From the NCBI GenBank assembly GCA_010356995.1, contig ML996687.1, forward strand, positions 1,943,511 to 2,007,510: a stretch of DNA of 64,000 nucleotides. Direction: 5' to 3'. Shown here piece after piece: positions 12,014 through 23,726 of this stretch. The notes beneath the pieces are model-generated. The model was not told the origin of the DNA and made no database searches. It was given only the letters and a program-made list of their open reading frames with translations. The stretch's first letter is position 1, and each line of letters begins with the position of its first letter. The translations under genes and the position numbers were made by a program. The DNA comes from Trichodelitschia bisporula. Its lineage: Eukaryota; Ascomycota; Dothideomycetes; Phaeotrichales; Phaeotrichaceae.

Positions 12014-12944
12014 TTTCGCTCGTTAGCATGTCATTTGGTCTTTTTCGTATTCCCCGGGGTCGACAAATGTCCTGGTAAGGCAAAAAGGGTTCAAATGAGG
12101 CCGGGCTGGGGCTGGGAATGGGATGTGCTCTGATATTAGCGGGTTTACGGTAGGGAGGGGATTGGATAGGATTTGGATTTGAACTGGAATTTGGACTGGC
12201 ATACGGCTTACGCCCGCCCACCCCTAGGGCGGCATTCAACGGCATTAGTTACTTGGAATATTTGGTTCGAGTACGCGGACTGGCTCCGTCCCGTTGACTT
12301 GGAATGGGAGGATGTGCGCATTACCACGGTACCGTACACACCGAAAGGAGAAAGACCCCCTGTCTGCAAGCCTCGCACCCAGCCTTCCTCCCTACCTCCA
12401 CCACCCATCACCATCGCCATCAAAACTTCACTCCAGATGCTTCTTCACGATATTGGTATATTGGTTCTGGGGGTGAGATGGAGCGGCAGAATTGCGGGAG
12501 TCCATCCCCCCCCCCCATTCCTACTTATAAACCAGCAAGATCCCACCCACACTCAAGCAATGCCCTCCACTACAGTAAACAACATCATATCATCATTACC
12601 CCGACCTTCCTCCCCCATTCTCCAGTACCCACCCATCAATCCAGAGCACCTGTCCCGTCATAGAAACACTACTCCGCATACCCAACCCGGCACAAAGAAC
12701 GCAAAAGAAAAACGCCCCCGATCCATCCATACCCGCCCGTCCTTTCTCCAAACACCTGACCCCCCATTTCCCCACCATTCCCCCATCCCCCACCCCCCAA
12801 CCTTTTCCCCATACTCCCCGCACTACATCCCCCGTCCCCCACCCACCCTCCGCCTTACACCCCCCCGGCACTCCTAACCAACCGCCCCCCCGCACTTCCC
12901 CTCTTCCTTAACCTCTCCTGCGCCTGCGCCGCCAACCCCCCCTG
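12014..12944. other. Intergenic C-rich sequence between convergent genes
   Basis: This segment lies downstream of the regulator and before the assembly gap. From 12340 onward it is strongly pyrimidine-rich with repeated CCC and CAC tracts. The open frames on either strand are Pro/His/Ser or Gly/Trp-rich and look like by-products of composition. The 3' end of the ArfGAP gene may lie in this segment or in the gap. Confidence 0.5.
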
Positions 12945-13394
12945 NNNNNNNNNNNNNNNNNNNNNNNNNNNNNNNNNNNNNNNNNNNNNNNNNNNNNNNN
13001 NNNNNNNNNNNNNNNNNNNNNNNNNNNNNNNNNNNNNNNNNNNNNNNNNNNNNNNNNNNNNNNNNNNNNNNNNNNNNNNNNNNNNNNNNNNNNNNNNNNN
13101 NNNNNNNNNNNNNNNNNNNNNNNNNNNNNNNNNNNNNNNNNNNNNNNNNNNNNNNNNNNNNNNNNNNNNNNNNNNNNNNNNNNNNNNNNNNNNNNNNNNN
13201 NNNNNNNNNNNNNNNNNNNNNNNNNNNNNNNNNNNNNNNNNNNNNNNNNNNNNNNNNNNNNNNNNNNNNNNNNNNNNNNNNNNNNNNNNNNNNNNNNNNN
13301 NNNNNNNNNNNNNNNNNNNNNNNNNNNNNNNNNNNNNNNNNNNNNNNNNNNNNNNNNNNNNNNNNNNNNNNNNNNNNNNNNNNNNNNNNNNNNN
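12945..13394. other. Assembly gap (450 N)
   Basis: There are 450 undetermined bases here. The gap interrupts the 3' end of the BAR-PH-ArfGAP gene. Both flanks are low-complexity (C-rich tracts on the left, a GTCCCC repeat on the right), a common cause of assembly breaks. Its true length is unknown. Confidence 0.99.
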
Positions 13395-16300
13395 CCCGGC
13401 ACATTAACACTCGCACTCCTCACCGCCTTCCTCGTAATACCAGGCGGAGTACTGCGGCCACTACTCCCCGTCCCCGTCCCCGTCCCAGCGGGCAGTGCCG
13501 GATCCGCCGCCGCCAGCGCCAGGAACACAGCGTGCGTCTGGCGGGACCTATCCAACGCATTCGGATTCCCCCCCAGGGCCAGCGCATGATGCACGCTCCA
13601 CAAATCGCCCTTCTTGATACTCGCCAATAAGGCGTCGTCGGGCGTCGAGTACGCGCTGAGCGTAGCAGACAGCGGCGCGACCCACGCGCGCTGCGCGTAT
13701 TTGGCGGTTATGAAGCGCAGGCGCGCGTCGCGGTTAGCCTGCGGCGAGGGCTTGACATTCGAGCCGCGCGGGAGCGCAGCCTCCCAGATAGAATTTGCAT
13801 TCGCATTCCCCGTCGCCAACAACAGCGCCACGACATCCGGGGTAAACGCATTAGGATCCAGGGTCAAGGAGCGCACCTTCGAGATATGCGTTCCGAGGCT
13901 GCGGTGGATGCCGGAGCACTCTATACAAATCACGACGGCGAGGTTGATGCTGACCCAGTCGACCTTAGCATCGGACCCGCAGTCCGCGCACGTGGAGTTC
14001 TGTGCGCCTGGGACTTCGCGCAGTTGACGCAGGAGCCGGTGGCCGGCCTCGCCGTCGGCGAATTTATGCGGCCGGTCGCCGACGGTGGCGTGCCGGGCGG
14101 GGGCTTTGGAGGCGCCGTGCGTGCTGCCGCGGTGGGAGGTCGATGCGCTCTTCCCCGTCAGGACACTCGCAATGTCCTTCCTCAGCGAGCCCGAGGGCGC
14201 CTGGTCGGGGGGCGGAGAAGGCGCTTTCCCCTCGACGGCAGACTGGAGCGCGTTATTAATCGTCAGGATCCAAGACTTCATGTCGTCCTCGCTGGTAGCC
14301 TGATACACGCGTGTGAACTGCGGCGTTATGATTTCGAAGCAGAAGCGGCGGTCTGCGTTGCGGGCTTCGCGGACCGAGGCGACGCGCAGGTCGATGGGGT
14401 CCATGTGGAGGTCGAGCTTTTGCTTCCAGTTTGTGTATTCGGAGAGTTTGCCTTGGTCGAGGACGATCCAGAATCTGGCGTGTTAGTTTTTGCGCTCTTG
14501 CTATTGAGGGCAGAGGGACTCACTTGTGCCACGCCTGCTTGTTCAATCCCATCGGGTCCGCATGACTTCCCGGCCGGCTCAGCGCCCACACGAGGCCCTC
14601 CTTCCGATGTCCCGCCGCCTCCGTCGGCCCGGAGTAATCCTTCTCTTCCAGATCCCGAATACCCTTGAACTTGTTGCTCTGGCTAGGAGACCCACCGAGC
14701 ATCGTCGGCTGCGACGACTGCGCCGGACTGACATTCACACCATTCGCCGGCGCCGACGTCGACGGATTAACCGCATTGCGATACGCCAGGCTCGCCGACC
14801 GCACGGGGTCACCGTTCATGCCGGGCCTCGTGCCATTAGGCTGCGCAGGCGTAGCCGGCGGCTGCTGCACGGGAGTTTCGGGCTCGGTGTACGCCGGGGC
14901 GGTCTTTTCCAGGGCGCGACGCTTCTCCTCGCGTTCGGTGCGGTGCAACTGAAACTCCTTGTCCGCCTCCTGGACACCGAGATTCAGTGCCTCGAGCTGC
15001 GGCAACATCTGCTCAATCTTTTTCGCGGTGGCGAGGAAGCCCTTGGCTTGTGCATCGGCGTATTTCGTCAGACTCGACAAGACCTCCTGGTCCTTGCGGC
15101 CGCCGTGGAGATCTTGCATGAACGACGAGTAGTCAAACCGCTTGAGCTCGAATTCGCGCCGTTTCTTCTGGTACTTGGAGTCGGTCTCTTCTCTCTTCTT
15201 TTCCTTCATCGAGTCCTGACGCTGTCCGAGGTAGCGGCTCACAAACGCGTAGTACTCCTTGCTGACTTCCTCAAAGTCGCGTTTCTTCGATTCAGCCTGC
15301 TTGATGTCGTAGTTGTACAGCCTCGAGATCGGGTCGATGATCAGCTTCCGGAGGTGGGACGTATTCCGATGCTCGTATGCCAGGATTTCGCGTGCAATCT
15401 TGTCAAAATAGTGGTCAATAGCGGGCTGTACGGCGTGCACATTCGAGCTCGACGCCTCCTTGAGTGCATCCATCAAGCCATTCATACTCTCGTTGTACGC
15501 CGCCTGCGCCTCAAGCGCCGCCTCCGCCTTGCGCAGCACCTTCTTCCAGCGCAGACGCATGTTGCCCGTCCGCTGCTCCATGGCCTTCATGGTGGCACGG
15601 AACAGCGGCCCGTCCTCAACAGCACTGACGTCGTCGCCCGGCCGCTGACACGCAACATCAACCTTAGTCGTTCCTGTCATGATCGGCACCAAAGCCAAAT
15701 CGTCCTCAGGCTGCATCGGCGGAGACGGCTGCTCTCGAAAATCAGCAGTGTCGGAGTCGCTGACACGGGATTCGATGGACTGGGATGACGGTATCCGCAT
15801 CTTGGGGAGGATGTCGAGACGCTCAGAGGGCAGTCTTGGGCTGGAAAGCCGGTGCGTATCTTTCGGGTTAATAGAGCGACGATGCAGTGAAGCAGGGGAC
15901 GCACTCTGAACCCAGAACGAAAACGTCGTCAGAGGATCGAGACGGTGGTTACGCTGGTCGTACTCGACAAACTGTCTCACTGTTAGCTGGTGCACACTTG
16001 GACATGGCCACACATACACTGCAACACGTCCGCCACCCACCGCCACGGTCCTCCATCGGCCGCGGAGGCTTCCACTTCCACGACCAGCGGAACTGCACCG
16101 ACGGTGCTCCCAGCGTCGAGTAGTCACCGATGAGCTGAACATTCGGGTTATTCTTGTGCAGATTCGGGTCGGCGTGCAGCTCGCGGGTGATGAGGTTGTC
16201 CAGCTCCCGAGGGCTAGGCGCGAACATAAATGTAAGACCGTTGATCACCGTGTCGACAGGCGAGACGTCGTTGCCACCGTAGTTGTTTGTCTGGCGCAAC

Positions 16301-16686
16301 ACAAAGGTAAAGTTGAAGATCAACTCCTCGTCGTTCGTGAGACGCACGAGAAAGCCCTGGCCATCAGGATCCTACGTCCTCCATCAGTATTTGTTCGGCC
16401 TCCTCATGTCCGTCCCTCAAAACACGCACCTGGACAAACTCGACGGGAGCCTCGTCGCCATCTCGCCGGGCGACGTAACGTGAAGCGGGATACTCATTCG
16501 GCGACACGGTGAGGAGAGTGCGGCCGCGCACCGTGGTGACATTTAACGCGGATACGGCAACTAGTTGCGGGGGGTCAGCACTGCCTCGTGAAGCGACAAA
16601 GAAGGGAGCAAAGACGAACAGCGTGTCTGGTCTCTCAGATACAAGGCGGAGGCGCCCTCGCCGGGCTTGCTTATGATGTTGCCCAT
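13395..16686 (-). CDS. BAR-PH-ArfGAP protein, 3' end lost in gap
   Basis: Spliced model: exons 16686-16620, 16560-16430, 16371-16020, 15979-14524 and 14474 into the gap, at least 1028 residues. The N terminus begins MGNIISKPGEGA (Gly at position 2, a possible myristoylation site) and continues into an N-terminal beta-rich region of fungal type. A BAR-type coiled coil spans about 300-520 (for example LRWKKVLRKAEAALEAQ, HYFDKIAREILAYEHR). A PH domain spans about 640-740 (FWIVLDQGKLSEYTNW). An ArfGAP zinc finger follows near 830, with CADC and CIEC separated by 17 residues and then SGIHRSLGTHISKVRSLTLD. Ankyrin-like sequence (ALGGNPNALD) begins just before the gap. The family stimulates GTP hydrolysis by Arf on curved membranes; S. 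pombe Cnt6 has a similar layout. The C terminus, probably more ankyrin repeats, is missing because of the gap. Confidence 0.88.
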
Positions 16687-17604
16687 CGTGTAGCGCGCAG
16701 GCGCGAGTAGAAGGTTATGGGGAGCGTCGCATGCAGTGGCGGAGGTGTGTTGAAGCGGACGCGACTGTGGGGCGGGGGGGGGGGTGGTTCGGTGAGGGCC
16801 TCGAGGGACGAAGGATGGTCGTGAATGGTGCTATGCTAATGGCCTGGAAGCTGCGGGGTATGGATGCAGGAGGGTTAAGAGAGTATGAGGTTATTGGGTA
16901 GTTGTTTGTTTTTTGGAATGCTGAGAGATGTTCGGGATAGGCTACTGTGTATTTGGGGGAAAGGGGGAGAGTAGTGGTGGGTGGGGGGTTGTTGGGCGTT
17001 GGAGTTGGTGGTCCGGGCGGTGGGTCCCTAAGTGAGATTGGAGAGATGAGCGACGGGCTGGGCGGGAGAGGGTTGAGAGTACCGTAGTGAGGGAGATTGG
17101 GGGGGGGGGGGGGGAAGGGGGTGGGGGGTGTTGCAGTAGAGGGTTAGTTCTAGTGGAGCAGACTGGAGGACTGAAGGACAGAGTACAGAGTGCATGATTG
17201 TCGCTGGCATTGAATGGGACGGGATCAGATTAATTCACTGCACACCTCTTCGGGTCCTTTCATTAATGGGTTCTGTTGTTGTACACGTCTCTACAGTAGG
17301 CAACGGTACACTACTTCTACTCAGCCTCATCTTCAGTTGCCTTTCTTCGCCTAAACAAGTGAAGTGACGATAGCCTCAACATTCGACATGATGCATGTGG
17401 CGCCGCGTGGCTTAGAGTACCCGTGCCGTTGCCGTCGGCGACTGTGTATCAGAGTGAGGCTCGTGTTCGCCATCTTGTGGAAGACATCAAGACATCAAGC
17501 CATCAAGCCATCAAGCCATCAAGCTATCAAGCTATCAAGCTATCAAGCTATCAAGCCATCAAGCCATCAAGCCCATCAAGCCATCAAGTCATGATCCTCA
17601 CGCA
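16687..17604. other. Intergenic region, G-rich with ATCAAG minisatellite
   Basis: This region is 5' of the ArfGAP gene and 3' of ATP11. It has long G-rich tracts, including a pure G run at about 17099-17114, and then an 8-bp minisatellite (listed separately). No coding frame is convincing. Confidence 0.6.
17483..17588 (+). repeat. 8-bp minisatellite (CCATCAAG)n
   Basis: There are about 13 copies of an 8-base unit. They begin as ACATCAAG, become CCATCAAG, then CTATCAAG, then return to CCATCAAG, with one copy one base longer. The variants come in blocks, as expected if slippage spread them. The tract ends about 16 bases before the ATP11 stop codon at 17605, so it probably lies in the 3' UTR. 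Confidence 0.9.
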
Positions 17605-18587
17605 TCACGGCAACCGCTCCGCCTCCTCCAACACATCCTCAATCCTAAAAGCCTCATCTCCCGCCGAAAACCTCTCCAACAACCTAACCCCATCCCTCGA
17701 CCCGCCATAAAACCTCTGCAAACACACAAGTAACCACCTCCCCTCCTCCACACTAACATTACTCTTCTCCGTCACCGTCCCCTGCGCCAGCACAACATCT
17801 TTCTCCGCCGCCAGTTCTCCATGCATCGTGACCGTCGTGTGGGGGCTCGCATACTCCCCCCTCAGCTTATACTCCGCCAGATGGGTTAAGAGAATCGTCG
17901 CCGTGTGGGGGGCCGGAAACGTCCACTGTAGGAAGTGCATCTCGGCGCCCGCCCCTTCGCGCGGCAGTGGTAGGACGAATTGCGGGTGTTTGGAGGCGAG
18001 GAGGGCCATGTGGGCGTATGTGGTTGCGGGGATGGTGGCGCAGAGGGAGCGCGGGTTCGAGGCGTGTCGGAGGCGCCATAGCGCTTCGATTTCTTTGGGT
18101 GAGAGGGGGGCGAGCTTGGGGATGTCGAGGAACGAGGAGAGGGTTTTGACGCCAGGCTGGATGGAGGGTTTGGGGGTTGGAGGAGGTGGGGGGGTGAAGG
18201 GTGCTGGTGTTGCGGGCTGGTGATGCTGCTGCTGTTGCTGCTGCTGATGCTGCTGATGCTGCTGATGCTGTGATGGAGGGTTGAGAGGCGCGTTGGCACC
18301 AGGCACGACGGCCTCTTTGCGCAGCGTCTCAATCTTCTCCTTGTAAACCTCTTTCAAGTCATTGATGTCCTTGAGTCCCGCCCTGCACTCTCATCAGCTC
18401 GGTGGCGACCTCATCGACAGAAAACCCACTCCCTCGCCTTGCTCTCCAGCTTCTCCTTGTACCGCTCGATAATCTGCTGCTCATTCCCTGTCCGCAGAAA
18501 GCGCACATTCTGCACGCAAGCATACCGGCGCTGGCGCAAAGGCGCAAACAATCGACGAGCAAAAGGGCGAAAGGGCGGCATTGTCAT
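17605..18587 (-). CDS. ATP11: Mitochondrial F1-ATPase assembly factor Atp11
   Basis: Spliced model: 18587-18430 and 18382-17605 (47-nt intron, phase 2), 311 aa, close to the yeast length. The N terminus MTMPPFRPFARRLFAPLRQR is Arg-rich and lacks acids, a typical mitochondrial presequence. Next comes RYKEKLESKAREAGLKDINDL, then a Gln/His-rich linker encoded by CAG-type repeats. The conserved ATP11 domain follows (IPKLAPLSPKEIEALWRLRH, FVLPLPREGAGAEMHFLQW, TVTEKSNVSVEEGRWLL). Atp11 is a matrix chaperone that binds free F1 beta subunits before assembly. The first in-frame ATG was chosen as start; an ATG two codons later is a possible alternative. The polyglutamine/histidine linker is likely to vary in length between strains. 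Confidence 0.93.
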
Positions 18588-18982
18588 CGGTGAGCATTTC
18601 CATCCGCGAACGCCGCTGCAGAAAGAAACCGCACATCCCGTGACCTCGCTCACTGAATTTCCCCCGCCGCGGGGGAGTGGGCGAGGGAGCTAAGCACACC
18701 GACGGTGAACAAGCACGACAAGCACGACAAGCACGACAAGCACGACAAGCACGACAAGCACGACAAGGTGCCACGAAGCGTGAACCTCCTCGCCTTCTTC
18801 GTCCTGCTTTGTCCTCGCGCTGCTGTGGGCCCATTTCCTGCATTCGTACGCGTCTTAACGCATTCCAAGTCCCATCCCCAGCAAAAAGAGCATCGTCCGG
18901 TCTCCGAGCCTTTCCGTCGGCGCCACCACCATTAACTGGAACTACGACGCGTTCACGACAATCCATCCTCACCATCGCAGCA
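18588..18982. promoter_or_regulatory. Divergent promoter ATP11 / CAAX prenyltransferase alpha
   Basis: A 395-bp region lies between two divergent start codons. It holds a 9-bp minisatellite (18711-18764) roughly in the middle, so both genes read away from it. I saw no clear TATA box. Shared regulation is possible but only inferred from layout. Confidence 0.4.
18711..18764 (+). repeat. 9-bp minisatellite (AAGCACGAC)x6
   Basis: Six perfect tandem copies of AAGCACGAC lie in the divergent promoter. In the forward frame they would read as Lys-His-Asp triplets, but no gene uses them. Perfect identity suggests recent expansion. Confidence 0.95.
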
Positions 18983-20027
18983 ATGTCCTACTCCGCCTCC
19001 CCCCTCTGGGCCGACATCGTGCCCCTCCCGCAAGACGACGGTCCAGGCCAACCCCTCGCCGCAATCGCCTACTCCGAGAAATACTCCGAAGCAATGTCCT
19101 ACCTGCGCGCCGTCATGGCCTCGAACGAAATGTCCGAGCGAGCCCTCGACCTCACCTCCGACATCATCGCCTTAAACCCCGCGCACTACACCGTCTGGTA
19201 CATCTCTCCCCCTCCCAGTGCGCACTCCGCTTCCCCCCAAGGCTCTACCGCGTGCGCATCCTCCTCACCCTCAAAAAGGACCTCCACGCCGAACTCTCAT
19301 GGATGAACCCCGTCGCCCTAGTACACCTCAAAAACTACCAAATCTGGCATCACCGCCAAACCATCATCAACGCCCTCAACAACCCCGATGGCGAAACAGA
19401 CTTCATATCCAAAATGTTCGCCAAAGACGCAAAGAACTACCACGTCTGGAGCTACCGGCAGTGGCTCGTCAAGCGCTTCTCCCTCTGGGACGCCGGCGAG
19501 CTGGAATTCACAGAACAAATGCTAAAGGAAGACGTGCGCAACAATTCAGCGTGGAATCATCGCTGGTACGTCGTCTTCGGCCGCGGGGACGAGGCCTTCG
19601 CCGACCCGGACATCGTGATGCGCGAAGTATTGTACGCCCCCTTCCCCCCCCCCCCTCCCCCAATCCCCCACCTAACCCACAAATCCTAACACCCCGCAGC
19701 TTCACCCAACAATCCATCCGCCTCGCCCCGCAAAACCCCTCCCCCTGGAACTACCTCCGGGCCCTCGCGCGCCGCGCCAGCGGCCCTGCCGCCCTCCCAC
19801 TCTCATCCCTCCAGCCGTTCGCCAACACCTTCGCACCCCTCTCCGCGCCCGACGCCGTGAAATCAACCCACGCCCTCGACCTCCTCGCCGAAATCCACTC
19901 CGAAAACGAAGCGGACAAGGACAAGGCCTATCAAGCGCTCGAGCTACTCGCAACGCGATACGACCCCATCCGCGCGAATTACTGGAATTACCGGCGCGCG
20001 ACGCTGGAGGGGGTTAAGACGGTGTAG
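18983..20027 (+). CDS. RAM2: Protein farnesyl/geranylgeranyl-I transferase alpha subunit
   Basis: Spliced model: 18983-19197, 19242-19631 and 19700-20027 (introns of 44 and 68 nt), 310 aa. Several prenyltransferase alpha (PPTA) repeats are visible with their Trp/Arg signatures: NPAHYTVW, HLKNYQIWHHRQ, NYHVWSYRQWLV, NNSAWNHRWYVV and NPSPWNYLRALA. A final NYWNYRRATLEG completes the fold. This subunit is shared by farnesyltransferase and geranylgeranyltransferase I, pairing with different beta subunits to lipidate CAAX proteins such as Ras and Rho in the cytosol. Repeat number and length match the Ram2/FNTA family rather than Rab GGTase alpha. The start ATG follows a short leader with CAGCA context. 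Confidence 0.93.
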
Positions 20028-20327
20028 GAGTTAATGTCTAGTTCTTTTGGCGATGATGCTTTTGCTTACCTTGAGTGCTTGCATTTTCGTTGCTTTGATC
20101 GACCCACTTGCCCGCGCGATATGGTTTCCGCGCTACCCATCCCACCCCGCAGCATGCCACACCACCCCCGCCCCGTCCCACCCACGCCTCACGCCCCGCC
20201 AAGCCTACCCTGCCCATCCCATCCCATCGCATCCCATCCCATCCCATCGCTATCTCCAGCAACACCTCTCAGCCCAGCCATGCCCACACGACATCCCTAA
20301 TGCCCCATCCCCTCACCTAACCACCCA
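20028..20327. other. Intergenic, CATCC-rich
   Basis: This 300-bp spacer lies between two genes on the plus strand. At 20215-20260 it contains CATCC/CATCG repeats resembling the reverse complement of the GGGAT repeat near 3.27 kb. It likely holds the upstream 3' UTR and the downstream promoter. Confidence 0.5.
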
Positions 20328-22769
20328 ATGCCACGCCCCAAAAGAGAAGGCGCGCCAGAACCCAAAAAGCGCAGCCGAACAGGCTGCTGGTACGTCGAAT
20401 CTGCTCCCCTTCTCCCGCTCCATCGCTACGGGTAACGCACTGATAACGCGCCACAGGCCTTGCAAAGCCCGCAAAGTCAAATGCGGCGAAGAGAAACCCG
20501 CGTGCTCGAACTGCACCCGCCAACACGAGCAATGCGACTACTCCATCCGGCTAAACTGGGGCGGCCGCGGCGGCGCGCGCCGCGACGACACTGAGTCTTT
20601 CCTCGATACGGCGGGTTCTGCTAGTACACCTCCCACACCATCCATAATCTTCCCCCCGCCCAGCGCCCTCATCGGGTCCTTCGCCCTCGACACCCCTCCG
20701 CGCGATCCGCCCCGCTCAACACCGCACCTCCGCGCCCGCTCCTCCGGCTACGTCCCACCGACAACCAGTACACAACGGGGCCACATGCGCGTCCGCTCGC
20801 ACCACGCGCCGGGTACAGGCCCGCCCCCGCCGAACCACTCCCCGCGCCCCCCCGCCTACCCCTCCCCCTCGACCTCCGTCCCCAGCCCGGCCTTCAGCCA
20901 CGACTCGCCCGGCGCGGCCATGCTCCCGCCGGGCCGGCCCGGAGACACCGACGACACCGGGTCGCGCAAGCGGCGCCGCGTACAGGACGGGCCGGAACCG
21001 GGTTGCGACGGCCCGAGTCCGACGGCCAGCACGCCGCTGACGCCGGGGTCGAGCGGGGAGGACGAGCGGCGCGGCGTGGCGAGCCCGGTACCGCTGCCGA
21101 GTGCGGCGAGTGATCTGCGGCGTTTGAGCGTGCATTCGCTGTTGGCGAGTCCGTCGCCGCCGCCTGCGCCTTACCCGAACCCGGCTCACCGACACCCGGC
21201 CTCCCAGCCGCAGAGCCGGGGCGAGGATCCGGGCGAGGAGTGCAGGACGTATGGGTTTGATCATGGCCTGCCGGATCTGGATATCCCGCGGAATGACGAC
21301 GCGGGTGCGATTGAGATGCTCCCTTTGAAGGGACCGAATGGTGCGGGGGTGCTGCTTGGGGGTGTTGGGGAGCCGCCGCCGCCGCCGCCGCCGCCGCTGT
21401 ATTTTTCAAACCCGCAAAAGCCGGTGGGTGTGGGCGCGTACGGCACGACGCGCGGCCGCGATATGGCCTTCGAGCCGGGCGGGTACTACGCGTATGCGGT
21501 GCCGATTCAGATTCCGCGGGCGCTGGAGCCGCTGCCGGCGCGGCTGCTGCGGAATCGCATGGATTTGCTGTATTTCCATCATTTTCTGAATCACACGGCC
21601 CGGATCCTGGTCCCGCATGACTGCGATCGGAATCCGTTCCGGTGCGTTTTGCCCAAGAGTAAGTAGCGTTAGCAAGGGGGATGGTTTGAGGCTAATAATT
21701 CCCAGTGGCAATCGAAGACGATGACCTCCTCTCTCTCCTCCTCGCCTTCAGCGCCAGCCACCGCGCTCGGCTCCTCTCCCATCCCGAACCCGCCACGCGG
21801 ATCGCGCTCTTGGTGCAAAACGTGTTTCCAAAACTGCGCTCCGCGCTGCTCGCCCCCCGCCCGCCCCCCGCCTCCGCCCTCGCAACAGCAATCATGCTCG
21901 CCAGCCTCGAAATCATCGCCCCGAACACCTTCGCCGTGCGCATCCCCTGGCGCACGCACCTCACCATGGCCCGCAACATGATCCTCGCCTTAGGCGGGCC
22001 GGCTCACCTACCGCGCTCAGATCCCGTGAGCGGGTTTCTGGGGCGCTGGTTCGTGTACCTAGATGTGTTGGGGTGTTTGAGCGGGCGGAGTACGGAGACG
22101 CCGCTTGCGGCGGACGCGTACTGGGGCGGTGCTGGTGCTGACGACGACGACGACGGGGTCATTGATTGCCTGACCGGCTTCACAACGCGCCTCGTCCGCA
22201 TCCTCGCGCGCATTGCGGCGCTGGCGAAGGCCTGCGCTGACGCCGGGAGGCTTGATGCCAGCGGCGCCGCGGTGCCGACCTGGCGCCCGCCGGCGCATGT
22301 TCTCGCGCAGGCTGAGCAACTAGGTGCCGAACTCCGTGCCGCAGCTGCGGGCCCGGCCGTGCCGTGCTCGCACGCGCGGTCCGGCACGGCGGCGGAGCGC
22401 GCATGGGACGCCAGCGAAATCGTAGCAACGAATACCCTCTTCCACCTCGCCGGGCTGATTCACCTGCGACGGCGGGTGCTCAACCTTGGGCCAGGCGACA
22501 TGGAGGTGCGGTCTGCGGTGCGGGGGATAACGGAGGGACTGGAACGGGTGCGGCCGGGGAGCACGGCGGAGAGTTGTCTTGTGTTTCCGATGTTTACGGC
22601 GGGGTGTGAAGCGCTGCCGGGGGTGGAACGGAATGTTATACTGGGACGGTTGGGGGTTGTGGAAGGGGTTGGGATGGAGCAGGTGCGGAGGGCGAGGGTG
22701 GTTATGCAGCGGGTTTGGGAAACGGGGAGGGCGTGGGAGAGTTTGGTTAGTGATGAGTTTTTTGGGTAA
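20328..22769 (+). CDS. Zn2Cys6 fungal transcription factor
   Basis: Spliced model: 20328-20389, 20457-21658 and 21706-22769 (introns of 67 and 47 nt), 775 aa. A canonical binuclear zinc cluster is near the N terminus: Cys20, 23, 30, 37, 40 and 47 (spacing 2-6-6-2-6), preceded by a basic stretch (PKKRSRTG) and containing KARKVKC. Intron 1 cuts the codon of Trp21 inside the cluster. Residues ~60-390 are a Pro/Ser-rich disordered linker that includes a run of about nine prolines. The C-terminal half is a helical fungal-specific regulatory domain starting at LYFHHFLNHTARILVPHDC, like the Fungal_trans_2 families. It is nuclear and presumably binds CGG-containing sites. I cannot deduce its targets. 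Confidence 0.9.
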
Positions 22770-23726
22770 AGGGGGGGCGGCGTTAAATGGAAGCGTAAGA
22801 TTGACACGCGCAATGGCTAAATTACGGTATGAAGTGGATATTTGATGAAGACGAAGAGAAGAAGTAAGTTCAAGAGACGCTCGAGATTAAATACACCATG
22901 TGGCAAAGGTCCTCCTATGTTCCTTGCTGACATTACAATGCTCCTGCCTTATGGATGGCTTTTGCCGTCCAAGGATTGACGTTACGTCATCGTGAGGTTA
23001 TGGAGGACACGGACCTCCCCGAGATGTTTATCATGAAAACTCATCAGCTATCAGACTTCAATCCTTTATACTGTAAGGTTACTGTCAGAGCAGATTTTCG
23101 TCACGGGAACCCATCGGGGAGCGAGAAAGGGTTTGGTGCGTTCCGCTCACAACAGTCTGGTTCTAGAGCGTTGTCAGATGGTATGTTCGACATCTTCAAG
23201 CGAAATAAGAGGAGATGAGGGGGAAGAAAGGGATGAGGAGCATGATCAACAGCCATTAGTTAAGTGTCTTCGCATCTAGACCTATCGTGGATGTCGGTAC
23301 GCATCAGACGCCCTGGCTACAGTATATAGTATGCAATCCAGGCGGACTCCGCGCGCTCCATAAAGACCCACATTCAAGAAGCATTATCGGCCTGATCGCG
23401 AAGACGCTCAACCCCGAGGTCTTCAGAAGTAAAGTCCTTGGGAAAAGGAAACTTGAATTGAAGGATATGGGCTCCCTCGATTTAAACCCTGTTGTTACGG
23501 GTAACCAGCCCGAAGTTCAAGCTGAACGTTTACGATAGGTCCTCTGCAAGGCTGATGCCATCATCCTCATGTGGGCCTGACCTCACCTCGAATGCCATCT
23601 CCACATACAACCGCCCTACCCGCCGGACGGTCCGCTCGATACGGCCATAAAGCACCCCTCCAGATCATTCCGTCCTCTGTATGCCCAACTCACTCTTGCA
23701 CACTCTTGCACGCCCAAACCACCGCT
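22770..23726. other. Intergenic region, less GC-rich
   Basis: This is about 950 bp with a more even base composition than the flanking genes. Two short plus-strand frames (22955-23218 and 23287-23538) have protein-like composition but no recognisable domain or splice sites linking them. They could be remnants or UTR of neighbours. Confidence 0.5.

Noticed and set aside
12173-12877. 234-codon plus-strand frame downstream of the regulator
   Set aside because: Mostly Pro/His/Thr/Ser encoded by C-rich low-complexity DNA; no homology recognised.
12874-13416. Open frame running through the N gap
   Set aside because: It is open only because Ns contain no stops.
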